Notes under the pieces: generated by a model | What the model was told of the DNA's origin: nothing | Database searches by the model: none | The model's input: the letters and a program-made list of their open reading frames with translations, nothing else | Assembly (NCBI GenBank): GCA_019744815.1 | Contig: JAIEUA010000009.1 | Location: 1-64,000, forward strand | Direction: 5' to 3' | Source: Phycisphaerales bacterium | Lineage (GTDB): Bacteria > Planctomycetota > Phycisphaerae > Phycisphaerales > UBA1924 | DNA: 64,000 nt | Shown here: positions 26,851-35,888 of the stretch, one piece after another | Layout of the letters: each line of letters opens with the position of its first letter | Numbering within the stretch: the stretch's first letter is position 1 | Translations under genes and position numbers: made by a program

Positions 26851-27291
26851 TCACGCCAGCAGATCCATCACGATCCCCACGATCAACTGCTCCGGCGACT
26901 TGCCCATGTTCTCCAGGATCTTCGCCGTCTGCTGGAAGTCGATCACCGACTGCGCCAGCTTCAGCGACTTGGCGCCTTCGCTCCGCAGCTGTCGTTCCTG
27001 CTGCACCGTCGCGGGGACGCTGGGCATCGACGCGATCCGCACTGCCAGGTCGCTCGCGGTTTGGCGGCTCTGCTGGTTGCTCTTGGCCAGATGGGTGTCG
27101 AACGGCGTCGGCACCGTGCCGTCGAGCAGATAGCGCAGATACGCGTTCTGAGAAACCAGCACCACGTCGAACGGCGGCTGCGCCCCCGGCGGGATGGCCG
27201 CCGAGTACTGCCCGTCGTGGCGCACGATGACCGGGATGACCGTGGGGGTCACCCCGTTTCCCTGTTCTTGTCTCACCGGCTGGATCAGCAC
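26851..27291 (-). CDS. Conserved-looking hypothetical protein
   Basis: A 146-residue soluble protein. The N-terminal half is strand-rich (TVIPVIVRHDGQYSAAIPPG) and the C-terminal half forms an amphipathic helical stretch (QQERQLRSEGAKSLKLAQSV) ending in a hydrophobic helix. No family recognised. The start codon is GTG at 27291, with CAGG ten bases upstream. It converges on the DoxX-like gene with only 11 bp between the stops. Balanced composition over the whole length supports a real gene. Confidence 0.55.
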   Translation of the reverse strand: MLIQPVRQEQGNGVTPTVIPVIVRHDGQYSAAIPPGAQPPFDVVLVSQNAYLRYLLDGTVPTPFDTHLAKSNQQSRQTASDLAVRIASMPSVPATVQQERQLRSEGAKSLKLAQSVIDFQQTAKILENMGKSPEQLIVGIVMDLLA

Positions 27292-27491
27292 GGTGAGACC
27301 TGTTCAACGCCCATGCCGCGATCGTCAAGACGTGCCAGGCCGGCGTCCACCCGATAATGACGCCCGCGATCGAACCCGCGGGCGGTTCGAACGCGAGCAC
27401 TCCGAGAACACGGGTCCGTTTATTCCGTCCGTCCCGCGCCCGCCACGCGCCGCGTCGCTCCTCCGCGACGCCGGAACCTCGGGCCGAGGTC

Positions 27492-27902
27492 TCACACCAC
27501 GCTCGCCCGCTTCCATCCGTGCCGCGCGATCAAGAACAGCGGCACGATCCAGATGAGATCGGTAAAGACCGCCGACGCCGCGAACGCCGGCGGCATGATC
27601 TTCATGACATACACATTCTGCAGCACGCCCAGGAACCCCAGCACCTTGGTGCCCAGCCCGACATAAACCAACCCGCGATGGGTCACCGGATCGGTCGACG
27701 CGATCGCGTAGCCGATCCCGAGGAACCCGATGAAGAAGCCAAGCCCGGGCCACAGGAACTCGTAGTTGGGCCGTGCCAGCCCGAGCCAGTCCCACCACGC
27801 GTGCGGCATCGCCGACATGAACACGGCCCAGCCCAGGTTGTGCAGGGCGGCGATCCGGAGGGTCCAAGTCATCCAAGCCGGGGTTCGATCGCTGAATCGC
27901 AT
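27492..27902 (-). CDS. Small four-helix membrane protein
   Basis: A 136-residue integral membrane protein with four hydrophobic segments (around residues 9-30, 45-65, 72-95 and 105-125). The PHAWWDWLGL and YEFLWPGLGFFIGFLGIGYA blocks are distinctive, but I cannot name a family. ATG 27902 is preferred; the upstream open frame, starting at 27962, is Arg-rich and unlikely to be translated. The next gene upstream, gspD, is divergent, leaving about 210 bp for both promoters. Confidence 0.68.
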   Translation of the reverse strand: MRFSDRTPAWMTWTLRIAALHNLGWAVFMSAMPHAWWDWLGLARPNYEFLWPGLGFFIGFLGIGYAIASTDPVTHRGLVYVGLGTKVLGFLGVLQNVYVMKIMPPAFAASAVFTDLIWIVPLFLIARHGWKRASVV

Positions 27903-28027
27903 GGCCAATCTTTGCCGCTCTTCCGCCCGGCGCGAACCCGCCCGCATACGCCCGCGCTCCATGCCCGCACCCGCAGGGAGGCCCGATCCGCCGCGACGAA
28001 AACCGCCGCCGGGACAGGCCTTGGGGT

Positions 28028-28033
28028 GATAAT
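28028..28033 (+). promoter_or_regulatory. Possible -10 element of gspD
   Basis: GATAAT matches the sigma-70 -10 consensus at five of six positions and lies 79 bp before the gspD ATG. No clear -35 was seen 16-18 bp upstream. Confidence 0.35.
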
Positions 28034-28111
28034 CTCAGGGTCACGGCGGAGCCGAAGCGTCCGCGGCGCACCACCGCGCCGGGATCGCCAAAGGCACGGA
28101 GTGCGCCACGA

Positions 28112-31090
28112 ATGGGTCTTGCTCAACACGACACGCCGATCTCTCACACCTCCGCCCCGCGCCGCCTCGCGCTCCTCGCTGGCTGCTGCGTCGGCGCCGC
28201 CGCTCTCGCGCAGGGCCCGCAGCAGGCGCAGCCCACCCAGCCCGCACCGGTGCAGCCGCAACCCGCGCCCGGACAGCCCGACCGCCCCGAACAAGCCGAC
28301 AGCCCCACGCACTCCGACGTCGCCCCCGGCACCGAGAAGGTCCAGCCGAAGTGGAAGGCCCCCAACCCCGCGGCCCAGTCCGGCGAGGGCACCAAAATGC
28401 CGCCGCGGGTGGCCCCGACCAAGCCCGTTCCGGTGCAGGGTGCCCAACCCGGCGCTCAGCCCGGCGGGCCGGCCAATCAGATTCAACCCAACCCCGCCCA
28501 GCCGAACCCAGCCCAGTTCAATCCGCAGAATCCGGGCGACGCTCTGCCCACCATGGGCTCCGATCCCAACATGATCGAGCTCGCCGCGTTCAGCGCGCCG
28601 GTGGAATTGACCACCCTCGTGGACATGCTGGTCAAGCAGCTCAACATCAACGTCGCCATCAAGGGCAACCTCAGCGGCAGCGTCTCCTTCAACGCGCCGG
28701 TCTCGGTCCCCAAGGACCGCTTCCTACGGCTCATTACCGCCCTGCTCGAGCAACAGAATTTCACGATCACCAAGGAGCAGGACACCGGCTTCTACATGGT
28801 GCATCCGCTCAACGAGGTCGGCGTGGGCGTCGGCGGCGACAGCGCGACCACCCGCGTGATCCCCACACCCAACGTCCGTCCCAGCGCCCTCAAGTCCGCC
28901 ATCGAAGCCCAGTTCGGCGGCGGCGGTGGTGGGGGAGGCGGCGGGATCATGAACCCCGGCAATCCCGGCGGCGGCATCACCACGGGCTCGGGCGCGCTCG
29001 GGCAGGCCGCGTACATCGACGAGCTCGGCGTCATCGTCATGACCGGCTCGTCACGCAAGCTCGACGCCGTCGAGTCGATGGTGAAGCTCCTCCTCGACGA
29101 GTTCAACAAGGCCAAGTTCCACCGCTTCGATCTCAAGTTCGTCGCCGCGTCGGTCGCGCGGGAACGCGCCCTGCAGCTCATCGGCCAGGCCGGCCAGTCC
29201 CGCAGCCAGGGCGGCATGAACCTCAACCCCGGCGGCGACCCCGCCGCGGCGATGGCCGCCGCCGCCCCCGGCGGCCGCGCCGCCACCTTCGACAACCTCT
29301 CCGATCGACTCACCATCGACCCGCAGGGCAACGCCCTGGTCTTCCGCGGCGTCCCCGACGAGATCACGAAGGTCCGCGAGGTCCTTGAAGCCATCGACGT
29401 TCCCAGCACCCTCACCAGCACCAAGTACGAGGTCGGCCTCGCCGCCAAGCAGATCGCCGACCTTGCCCGCCAGCGCGGCCTGGGCGAGGTCACCACCATC
29501 GCCTCCACGGGCGGTCGCAGGGGAAATCGCTTCCAGCAGCAGTTCTTCGGCGGCGAGTTCAATGACGGCAGCCAACGCAACCAGAGCCGCACCACCGCCA
29601 GCGCCGGCGGCCCCGTGATGGTCGTCGACGAAGACCGCGGCCTCATCATCTATTACGCCACACCCGAGCAGCAAAAACTCCTCAAAGACCTCATCGACGG
29701 CATCAACCTCGACGACGACATCGTCGTCGTCAAGGAATACAAGCTCAAGTACGCCTCCGCCGAGAAGGTCGCCGAGATCATCAACGGCCTGCTCACCAAC
29801 CGCACCCCCGCCGCCGAGACCAGCCTCCTCCCCGGCTCGGGCAGCAACTCCACCAACGCCAACAACCGCTTCAACCGCAGCAATTCCCAGCCGACGCAGC
29901 AGCCGCAGCAGCCCGTCAACGTCAACCTCGGTCCGGACTTCGGCGGCGGCTCCGCCGGCGCCGGCACCAACGAGGGCGGCATCGGCTTCAGCGGCGGACC
30001 CAACGTCTTCGTCCTCCCCGACAAGGCCAACAACCAGATCCTCGTCAAGGCCCCCGCCCGCCAGCAGCGCGAGTTCTCCCAGCTCATCGAGAAGCTCGAT
30101 CTCCGCCGCCCCCAGGTCCACATCGAGGCCCAGCTCATCGCCGTCACCGCCGGCGACGACTACCGCCTCGCCTTCGAGACCCAGCTCGTCAACGCCAACG
30201 GCAGCGGCGGCGTGCTCAACACCAACTTCGGGCTGTCGTCGTTCGGCACCAACGGCGCGATCACCGGCGCCAAGACCGTCGCCACCGGACTCAGCGGCCT
30301 GACCTCGGCCGTCATCAAGAGCCAGTACGTCCCGATCGTGCTCAACGCCCTGGCCTCGACCACCGACACGCGGGTGCTCTCCAAGCCCTCGATCATGGTC
30401 AACGACAACGAGAAGGCCAAGATCGAACGCGTCGACCAGCAGCCCACCACCACCAGCAACCAGGGCACCTCGACCACCTCCACCAGCTTCGCCGGCTACG
30501 AAGACGCCGGCACCGATCTTGAGATCACGCCCCGCATCAGCGGCAACCTTGTGACCCTCGAGATCGCCGCCAATCTCTCCGCCTTCGAGGGCACCGGCTC
30601 GGGCGGCATCCCCCCGCCGAGGAACAAGGCCGGCATCAGCAACAAGGCCGTCACGGTGCCCAGCGACATGACCGTCGTCATCGGCGGCATCACGCTCAAC
30701 TCCCGCACTGACAGCGTCCGCAAGGTGCCGCTTCTGGGCGACATCCCGCTCGTCGGCTACCTCTTCCGCGACACCAACAAGACCGAACGCAAGACCGTCC
30801 TTTACATCTTCATCACGCCGCGGATCGTCAACGACCCGGGCTTCGAAGACATGCGACTGCTCACCAGCGGCCCGCAGCAGGTCGTCGAGCTCGATCGCGA
30901 TCTCCCACCCATCAAGCCCGTGCTCGTCGACTTCTTCGTCCCGCTGGGCAAGGGTGAGTCCGATCGCCCCAGTCTCTACGGCGCTCCGCAGGAGAAGAAG
31001 CCGCCGGGACACGAGCCCATCCACTCCGACGACCCGCTTCCGCCGCCGCTGCCTATCAAGCTGCCGGGAACGGCTCCGAAGAAGGAGTAG
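28112..31090 (+). CDS. gspD: Type II secretion/pilus secretin GspD
   Basis: Outer-membrane secretin of 992 residues. A signal peptide (hydrophobic core LALLAGCCVGAAALA, about 18-33) is followed by a Pro/Gln-rich stretch (about 35-150), then repeated N-domains (about 150-620), where VDMLVKQLNINVAIKGNLSG and KYASAEKVAEIINGLL mark N0 and N1/N2 type folds. The secretin barrel domain (about 660-900) includes VPLLGDIPLVGYLFR near 872-886. A Pro-rich tail ends the protein. The Gly-run near residue 270 and the linker near 580-640 are low-complexity. It is followed by gspE; the inner-membrane GspF and the pseudopilins are not adjacent. Confidence 0.93.
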   Translation: MGLAQHDTPISHTSAPRRLALLAGCCVGAAALAQGPQQAQPTQPAPVQPQPAPGQPDRPEQADSPTHSDVAPGTEKVQPKWKAPNPAAQSGEGTKMPPRVAPTKPVPVQGAQPGAQPGGPANQIQPNPAQPNPAQFNPQNPGDALPTMGSDPNMIELAAFSAPVELTTLVDMLVKQLNINVAIKGNLSGSVSFNAPVSVPKDRFLRLITALLEQQNFTITKEQDTGFYMVHPLNEVGVGVGGDSATTRVIPTPNVRPSALKSAIEAQFGGGGGGGGGGIMNPGNPGGGITTGSGALGQAAYIDELGVIVMTGSSRKLDAVESMVKLLLDEFNKAKFHRFDLKFVAASVARERALQLIGQAGQSRSQGGMNLNPGGDPAAAMAAAAPGGRAATFDNLSDRLTIDPQGNALVFRGVPDEITKVREVLEAIDVPSTLTSTKYEVGLAAKQIADLARQRGLGEVTTIASTGGRRGNRFQQQFFGGEFNDGSQRNQSRTTASAGGPVMVVDEDRGLIIYYATPEQQKLLKDLIDGINLDDDIVVVKEYKLKYASAEKVAEIINGLLTNRTPAAETSLLPGSGSNSTNANNRFNRSNSQPTQQPQQPVNVNLGPDFGGGSAGAGTNEGGIGFSGGPNVFVLPDKANNQILVKAPARQQREFSQLIEKLDLRRPQVHIEAQLIAVTAGDDYRLAFETQLVNANGSGGVLNTNFGLSSFGTNGAITGAKTVATGLSGLTSAVIKSQYVPIVLNALASTTDTRVLSKPSIMVNDNEKAKIERVDQQPTTTSNQGTSTTSTSFAGYEDAGTDLEITPRISGNLVTLEIAANLSAFEGTGSGGIPPPRNKAGISNKAVTVPSDMTVVIGGITLNSRTDSVRKVPLLGDIPLVGYLFRDTNKTERKTVLYIFITPRIVNDPGFEDMRLLTSGPQQVVELDRDLPPIKPVLVDFFVPLGKGESDRPSLYGAPQEKKPPGHEPIHSDDPLPPPLPIKLPGTAPKKE

Positions 31091-31098
31091 TGGAAGAG

Positions 31099-31190
31099 AG
31101 GACTTAGGTCTGAGGGCTTAGGTCTGAGAGAAAGACGTCCATCCACGGCGATGTGTTTCGGTCCCTAAGTCCTAACCCCTAAGTCCTCCC
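31099..31190. repeat. Inverted simple repeats before gspE
   Basis: GGACTTAGGTCTGAGGGCTT and following bases (31099-31130) form a direct repeat of about 15 bp. After a 30-bp spacer, CCCTAAGTCCTAACCCCTAA and TCC (31163-31190) form the complementary arm. The right arm ends at the base before the gspE ATG. Confidence 0.85.
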
Positions 31191-32924
31191 ATGTCCGCCC
31201 GCCCCACCAACCTCCTCGCCAAGCTCCGCCCCGGCGATGCCAACGGCAAGCCCAACGGCACGCCAGCCGGCGACACCAACGAGATCGTGGTGGTGCGCGA
31301 GTGGTCCAAGGTGGCCGAGGCCTTCGGCGCGCTCCGCGTCACCGGCGAGCAACTGAAAGCCTTCCAGCAGACCGAAGGCTCCGACGAAGAGCCCTGGGAC
31401 ACGCTGCTCACCACGCTGGCGATGGACGAGCATGTCGCGCTCGAGCTGCTCGCCCGCCGCACCGGCCTGCCGTTCCAGGGCGAGCCGCGGCTCACCGAGA
31501 CCGCGGCGAAGTTCTACGAGCTCGTCCCACCCGACACCGCTCGCCGCGCCCATGTCGCCGGCCTCGAGTCCGACGGCGTCTCCATGACCGTCGCCACCGC
31601 CCAGCCCTTCCAGCCCGCGGTCTTCAACATGCTGGAGGATCTCCTCCACATGCCGCTGAAGATCGTGCTGGTCCCCCGCGGCGCGGTCGGCAATCTCATC
31701 AACCGCGGCTATGAGCGTCGCCAGGACCTCGTCACCGAGATCATCGACGAGCTCCCGCTCGACGAACGCACCATCGCCAGCGTCGCCGGCAGCGTGGGCA
31801 GCTCGACCGACCTGCTCCAGCTCGCCCGCCAGACCCCGGTCATCCGCCTGGTGAACATGATCCTGTTCGAGGCCCTCCGCCGCCGGGCCAGCGACGTGCA
31901 CATCCACCCGATGGAGAGCAAGCTCGTCATCCGCTTCCGCGTCGATGGCATGCTGGTGGACGCCTTCAGCCCGCCGCTGAGTCTCGCGCCCGCCATCAGC
32001 TCGCGTCTCAAGGTCATGACCGAGCTCGACATCGCCAACCGCCACAGCCCGCAAGACGGACAGACCAGCGTCCGCATCGGCAGCCGCAAGATCGATATCC
32101 GTTTCTCCTGCATCCCCACGATCTACGGCGAGCGCCTCGTGCTCCGCCTGCTTGACCAGAGCCAGACCCAGCTCAGCTTGGATGCCGTGGGCATGACCAA
32201 GCACATGCAGGCCGAGCTGCTCGACCTGGTCGAGCGCCCCACCGGCATCATCCTCGTCACCGGCCCGACCGGCAGCGGCAAGACGACGACGCTCTACGCC
32301 GCGCTTGGTCGCATCGATCGCACCAGCCGCAACGTGATGACGATCGAAGACCCGGTCGAGTACCACCTCGACGGCATCAGCCAGATGCAGGTCAACGTGA
32401 AGCGCGGCGTCACCTTCGCCGCCGGCCTCCGCAGCCTCCTGCGTCAAGACCCCGACGTCATCCTCGTCGGCGAAATCCGCGACCCCGAGACCGCGCAGCT
32501 CGCCATCCAGGCCTCGCTCACCGGCCACTTGGTGCTCGCCACGCTGCACACCAACGACGCCCCGAGCGCGATCACGCGACTCATCGACATCGGCGTCGAG
32601 CCCTATCTCGTCACCTCGACCCTGCTCGCCGCCATGGCCCAGCGACTCTTGCGCCGCACCTGCCAGATCTGCCGCGGCACCGGTAGCCACGAGGGCCACG
32701 TCTGCGAGACCTGCGGCGGCAACTGCTACAAGGGCCGCGTGGGCGTCTACGAGATCATGAAGATGAACGACGAGCTGCGGACGCTGACGCTGAAGAACGC
32801 CGACGCCGGCGCCCTCTTTGACGCCGCCCGCCGCGATGGCTTCAAGATGATGAAGGACGACGCCGCGGAGAAGGTCGCCCTCGGCCTCACCGACCAGGCC
32901 GAGGTCTTCCGCGTGCTCCACTAG
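31191..32924 (+). CDS. gspE: GspE/PulE family secretion ATPase
   Basis: Cytoplasmic hexameric ATPase of a type II secretion or type IV pilus system, 577 residues. After a non-conserved N-terminus, a GspE-N domain spans about 60-165. The ATPase core has Walker A GPTGSGKTT (about 358-366), the Asp box MTIEDPVEY, Walker B in DPDVILVGEIRD and the His box HLVLATLHTNDA. Between about 490 and 512 it has two CxxC pairs (CQIC, CETC) typical of GspE zinc motifs. The ATG abuts the inverted simple repeats and lacks a Shine-Dalgarno sequence. It lies 100 bp after gspD and most likely acts in the same machine. Confidence 0.94.
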   Translation: MSARPTNLLAKLRPGDANGKPNGTPAGDTNEIVVVREWSKVAEAFGALRVTGEQLKAFQQTEGSDEEPWDTLLTTLAMDEHVALELLARRTGLPFQGEPRLTETAAKFYELVPPDTARRAHVAGLESDGVSMTVATAQPFQPAVFNMLEDLLHMPLKIVLVPRGAVGNLINRGYERRQDLVTEIIDELPLDERTIASVAGSVGSSTDLLQLARQTPVIRLVNMILFEALRRRASDVHIHPMESKLVIRFRVDGMLVDAFSPPLSLAPAISSRLKVMTELDIANRHSPQDGQTSVRIGSRKIDIRFSCIPTIYGERLVLRLLDQSQTQLSLDAVGMTKHMQAELLDLVERPTGIILVTGPTGSGKTTTLYAALGRIDRTSRNVMTIEDPVEYHLDGISQMQVNVKRGVTFAAGLRSLLRQDPDVILVGEIRDPETAQLAIQASLTGHLVLATLHTNDAPSAITRLIDIGVEPYLVTSTLLAAMAQRLLRRTCQICRGTGSHEGHVCETCGGNCYKGRVGVYEIMKMNDELRTLTLKNADAGALFDAARRDGFKMMKDDAAEKVALGLTDQAEVFRVLH

Positions 32925-32961
32925 CGCCTCGAACGCATCTGCACCGCCTCACCAATGAAAA

Positions 32962-32987
32962 CGGGGCCGGACCATTCGTCCGACCCC
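32962..32987 (-). terminator. Terminator between converging genes
   Basis: CGGGGCCGGACCATTCGTCC and the next bases form a nine-pair stem with one mismatch. Read on the minus strand the hairpin is followed by GTTTTC, giving intrinsic termination for the gene at 33010-33609. The hairpin may also end gspE transcripts. Confidence 0.6.
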
Positions 32988-33009
32988 GCGTGAGGCGTTG
33001 TCCGGCGAT

Positions 33010-33609
33010 TCAGAGATTGACCGTGCCGCGTGTTGCGTTGCGGGTGACCACCTCAGGCGCCTCCGTCGAAGCGGGCTTGGGCACCGATTTCTCCGCGGTG
33101 CTGGTGATGTCGCTCGCGCCGGCCTTCTCGAAGATGTCCTTGGCCGAGGCGATCTCTGCCGACGTTTCCGCGTGCACCGAGATCAGGATGTTGCCCTCGC
33201 TGATCTTGCCCTCGCTGATCTTGCCCTCGTAGCGCTTGGCCTCGATCTCCGGCATGCCCATGCCGATGAGCGCGCCGGCCACGCCGCCGGTCGCGGCCCC
33301 AAGCGCCGCTCCGCTGAGCGCGGCCATGATCGGCCCGGCCGCGATGAACGGCCCCACGCCCGGGATCGCCAGCAGGCCGATGCCCGCCAGGAGACCCAGC
33401 GCCCCGCCCACCAGCCCGCCCGCCGTCGCGCCCGTGGCAGCGCCCTCGGGGGCCTTGGTGTGCTTCTCGTGCGCGAAGTCGCGGGAGCTCCGCTTGTCAG
33501 GGAACAGCGCCGAGATGTCGTTCTCGCGGAAGCTGGCTTGTTTGAGACGCTCGACGATGGTGTTCGCCATCGACTCGGAGGTTGCGATGCAAAGGACTGA
33601 AGTTGCCAT
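33010..33609 (-). CDS. Glycine-zipper general-stress-like protein
   Basis: A 199-residue protein. The N-terminal segment (SVLCIATSESMANTIVERLK) and the C-terminal segment (NILISVHAETSAEIASAKDI) form two halves of a small alpha/beta domain seen in general stress and YflT-like proteins. Between them lies a long Gly/Ala-rich hydrophobic stretch (about 58-118) with repeated GxxxG patterns, probably a membrane hairpin. A short tandem EGKIS-EGKIS, encoded by a 15-bp repeat near 33199-33232, precedes the last strand. AGGAG lies six bases before ATG 33609. The BON lipoprotein gene next to it, in the same direction, also suggests envelope stress (inference). Confidence 0.7.
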   Translation of the reverse strand: MATSVLCIATSESMANTIVERLKQASFRENDISALFPDKRSSRDFAHEKHTKAPEGAATGATAGGLVGGALGLLAGIGLLAIPGVGPFIAAGPIMAALSGAALGAATGGVAGALIGMGMPEIEAKRYEGKISEGKISEGNILISVHAETSAEIASAKDIFEKAGASDITSTAEKSVPKPASTEAPEVVTRNATRGTVNL

Positions 33610-33689
33610 GATGACTCCTGTAAGAGGATGGGCGATGCGTTGCGGACGTGGTGCGAGTGAGAGTCCCCGGCGAGGCCGAGGCCCGACGC

Positions 33690-34112
33690 TCACTTGACCT
33701 TGACTTCGAGCTGGTTGTCGACGCGGGTCACACCGGCGACGGCAGAGGCCTTGGCGCCGATCGCGTCCTTCTCGGCCTGGCTCGCCACCGGGCCGCGGAG
33801 CGTGGTCACGCCCGCTTCGGTGATGATCTTGCAGTTCTGAGCGTTCATCGACATGGACTTGTCTTCCATGATCGACCTGCGGATCGCCGCGGTGATGTCG
33901 ATGTCGCTCTTGCTGTTGGACTGGTCCATCGGCGTCTTGGTCGGCTCGACCCGATCGACCTTGTTCTTCGCGGTGTTGTCCGCGGCGGGCGCAGCCGGGG
34001 CCGCGTCCACGGGGCGTGCATCGGTGCTGGACACCGGCTTGTCCGCGCGGCGTTCGCACGCGCCCATCATGGCGCACAGAGCCAGCGACGAGATCAGGAT
34101 CCGAGTTGACAT
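33690..34112 (-). CDS. BON-domain lipoprotein
   Basis: A 140-residue exported lipoprotein. The signal peptide ends in the lipobox MMGAC with Cys19, followed by an Ala/Pro-rich spacer and one BON domain (about 65-140), recognisable by ITAAIRRSIMEDKSMSMNAQ, TLRGPVASQAEKDAIGAKA and a terminal VDNQLEVKVK strand. BON proteins such as OsmY and DolP bind membranes and protect the envelope. The ATG that gives a complete lipoprotein signal was chosen; the same frame is open upstream to a TTG, but that part is not coding-like. It lies 80 bp upstream of the stress-like gene. Confidence 0.85.
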   Translation of the reverse strand: MSTRILISSLALCAMMGACERRADKPVSSTDARPVDAAPAAPAADNTAKNKVDRVEPTKTPMDQSNSKSDIDITAAIRRSIMEDKSMSMNAQNCKIITEAGVTTLRGPVASQAEKDAIGAKASAVAGVTRVDNQLEVKVK

Positions 34113-34518
34113 GCGCCGTCCAATCTGCCGCATCGCGCGGCGTGGGTTGCGTGGGGGACCCATGAGCGACACCCTCACGAGGGCGATGCCAGCAACTCCG
34201 CGGCACCCGCGATGCGGGACGCCGCTGGGTTGTTGCAACATCTCCTGCCACACCATGCCGCAGCCGGCGCGATTCGCCACGCCGATCGGGTCGAATAGAC
34301 CCAAGTCCGTTGGAAGGGGGACTCGTCCTCGCGGAACTCATCGGGTCACAGGACCGCTGGCGGAGCTCCCGCGCACATCGGCGCGGCCGATCGGTTGGAC
34401 TCCAACGGCCGCAGTCTCGGCCCGCGAACGCCCGAGAAGTCGACGCAAATGTTGCTTCCGGTCAGAACCCGAGGCCACCGCCGCACGTTCGATCAACGCA
34501 CGGGTTTCACCTCGCCGA

Positions 34519-34527
34519 TGCTATAGT
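34519..34527 (+). promoter_or_regulatory. Extended -10 promoter of the epimerase gene
   Basis: TGCTATAGT matches the extended -10 form TGnTATAAT with one mismatch. No -35 is evident, as is common for extended -10 promoters. It would give a leader of about 175 nt. Confidence 0.5.
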
Positions 34528-34591
34528 CCGCTCCACGATTCGGATCACGGCCGTTTCGTGGGGGTTTTGGGAGGGGGTAGGCAGGCATACC

Positions 34592-34663
34592 AAGCCCAAC
34601 AGGCCTGGGCTTGCCTCGCGAAGGCCTCGGAGGAGGGTGCCCGTCACACAAGCGTGCCGGGCA
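34592..34663 (+). promoter_or_regulatory. Hairpins in the epimerase leader
   Basis: AAGCCC/GGGCTT (34592-34612) and TGCCCG/CGGGCA with inner CAC/GTG pairs (34638-34663) form two successive stems in the presumed leader. No known riboswitch was recognised. Confidence 0.35.
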
Positions 34664-34709
34664 GGAAAAGGAACAGGTCCAGGGCCCTCGGGCCTCCGGA
34701 GTTTGAGTC

Positions 34710-35816
34710 GTGCGGATCTGCATCCCCGGCGGGTCGGGGTTCATCGGGCGGTACTTCCACGAGCAGCTGACCGCCAAGGGTCACGAGGTCGTCATTCTCG
34801 ACCTCATCAAGCCCGAATGGGACACCACCGGCGTCGGCGGCAAGCCCTCCGCCTTCTTCCACGGCGACATCCGCGACCCCGCCATCGTCCAGCGCGCCAT
34901 CCGCGGCTGCGACCGCGTCCTGAACTTGGCCGCCGCGCACCACGACTTCGGCATCGCCGAGAAGACCTTCTTCGACGTCAACGAGAACGGCGCCCGCGTC
35001 CTCTGCGACGCGATGGACAAAGAAGGCATCAAGGAAGTCGGCTTCTACTCGACGGTCGCTGTGTTCGGCGATGCGCCCGAACCGCATCACGAAGACGCGC
35101 CGAAGGTGCCCGTCTCCAACTACGGCAAGTCCAAGCTCGCCGGCGAGAAGGTGTACGAGGCATGGGTCAACAAGGGCGACGGCCGCCGCGCGCTCGTCAT
35201 CCGTCCGACCGTGACCTTCGGTCCGCGCAACTACGCGAACATGTACTCGCTGATCCGCCAGATCAAGAGCGGCAAGTTCGTGCTGGTGGGCGACGGCAGC
35301 AACATCAAGAGCCTCTCCTACGTCGAGAACATCGTCGATGCGACGATCTTCCTCTGGACGAAGGACAACCGCAAGAACTGGGACGTGTTCCACTTCGTGG
35401 ACAAGCCCGATCTGCAGAGCCGCCAGATCAGCGAGCAGGTGTATGTCTCGCTGGGCAAGGCGCTGCCGAAGTTCCACATCCCGCTCTCGCTCGCCTGCCT
35501 GCTCGCGCTGCCGTTCGACATCGTGATCAAGCTGACGGGCAAGAACCTTCCTGTCTCGAGCGCCCGCATCAAGAAGCTCTTCGCGATGCAGACCAAGTTC
35601 GAGGCCCAGAAGATCCTCGACGCGGGCTTCCGCCCGAAGATCCCGCTCGCCGGCCCCGACGGCGGCATCGACCGCATGGTGAAGTGGTACCTCGCCGAGG
35701 GCCAGCACAAGAAGGCCGTGTGGCACCTGCCGCCGCCGGACGTGCAGCGGTTTGGGAATGCGGAAGCGGGTGCTTCGGCCAATCCGAGCGCGGGCGGCGC
35801 CGTCAGCGCGGCATGA
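34710..35816 (+). CDS. NAD-dependent epimerase/dehydratase (extended SDR)
   Basis: A 368-residue extended short-chain dehydrogenase, probably acting on a nucleotide sugar or a sterol-like substrate. GGSGFIG (7-13) is the dinucleotide-binding loop, GDIRD (52-56) the acidic region, and Tyr138/Lys142 in YGKSK the catalytic pair. The C-terminal third contains a hydrophobic segment (LSLACLLALPFDIVIKLTG) that could be a membrane association helix, as in 3-beta-hydroxysteroid dehydrogenase-like members. The GTG start has GGAG nine bases upstream. No partner genes nearby define the substrate. Confidence 0.85.
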   Translation: MRICIPGGSGFIGRYFHEQLTAKGHEVVILDLIKPEWDTTGVGGKPSAFFHGDIRDPAIVQRAIRGCDRVLNLAAAHHDFGIAEKTFFDVNENGARVLCDAMDKEGIKEVGFYSTVAVFGDAPEPHHEDAPKVPVSNYGKSKLAGEKVYEAWVNKGDGRRALVIRPTVTFGPRNYANMYSLIRQIKSGKFVLVGDGSNIKSLSYVENIVDATIFLWTKDNRKNWDVFHFVDKPDLQSRQISEQVYVSLGKALPKFHIPLSLACLLALPFDIVIKLTGKNLPVSSARIKKLFAMQTKFEAQKILDAGFRPKIPLAGPDGGIDRMVKWYLAEGQHKKAVWHLPPPDVQRFGNAEAGASANPSAGGAVSAA

Positions 35817-35821
35817 TGAGC

Positions 35822-35888
35822 ACAGGGGGCGGGGCCTTCCAGGCCCCGCGCTCAGCGTAGCGGTAGGACCGGCTTCCAGCCGGTCTAC
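35822..35888. repeat. Composite family A palindromes
   Basis: The hairpin GCGGGGCCTTCCAGGCCCCGC (35829-35849, arms of ten bases) is followed by GGACCGGCTTCCAGCCGGTC (about 35866-35885). The same two hairpins occur in the same order at 36621-36676. The element starts a few bases after the epimerase stop. Confidence 0.88.

Larger units (their letters stand above)
34113..34709. other. Divergent intergenic region with structured leader
   Basis: This 597-bp gap has no supported gene. It holds an extended -10 (34519-34527), two hairpins and a Shine-Dalgarno sequence for the epimerase gene at its right end. The left half presumably contains the promoter of the minus-strand BON gene, which I could not locate. 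Confidence 0.5.
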
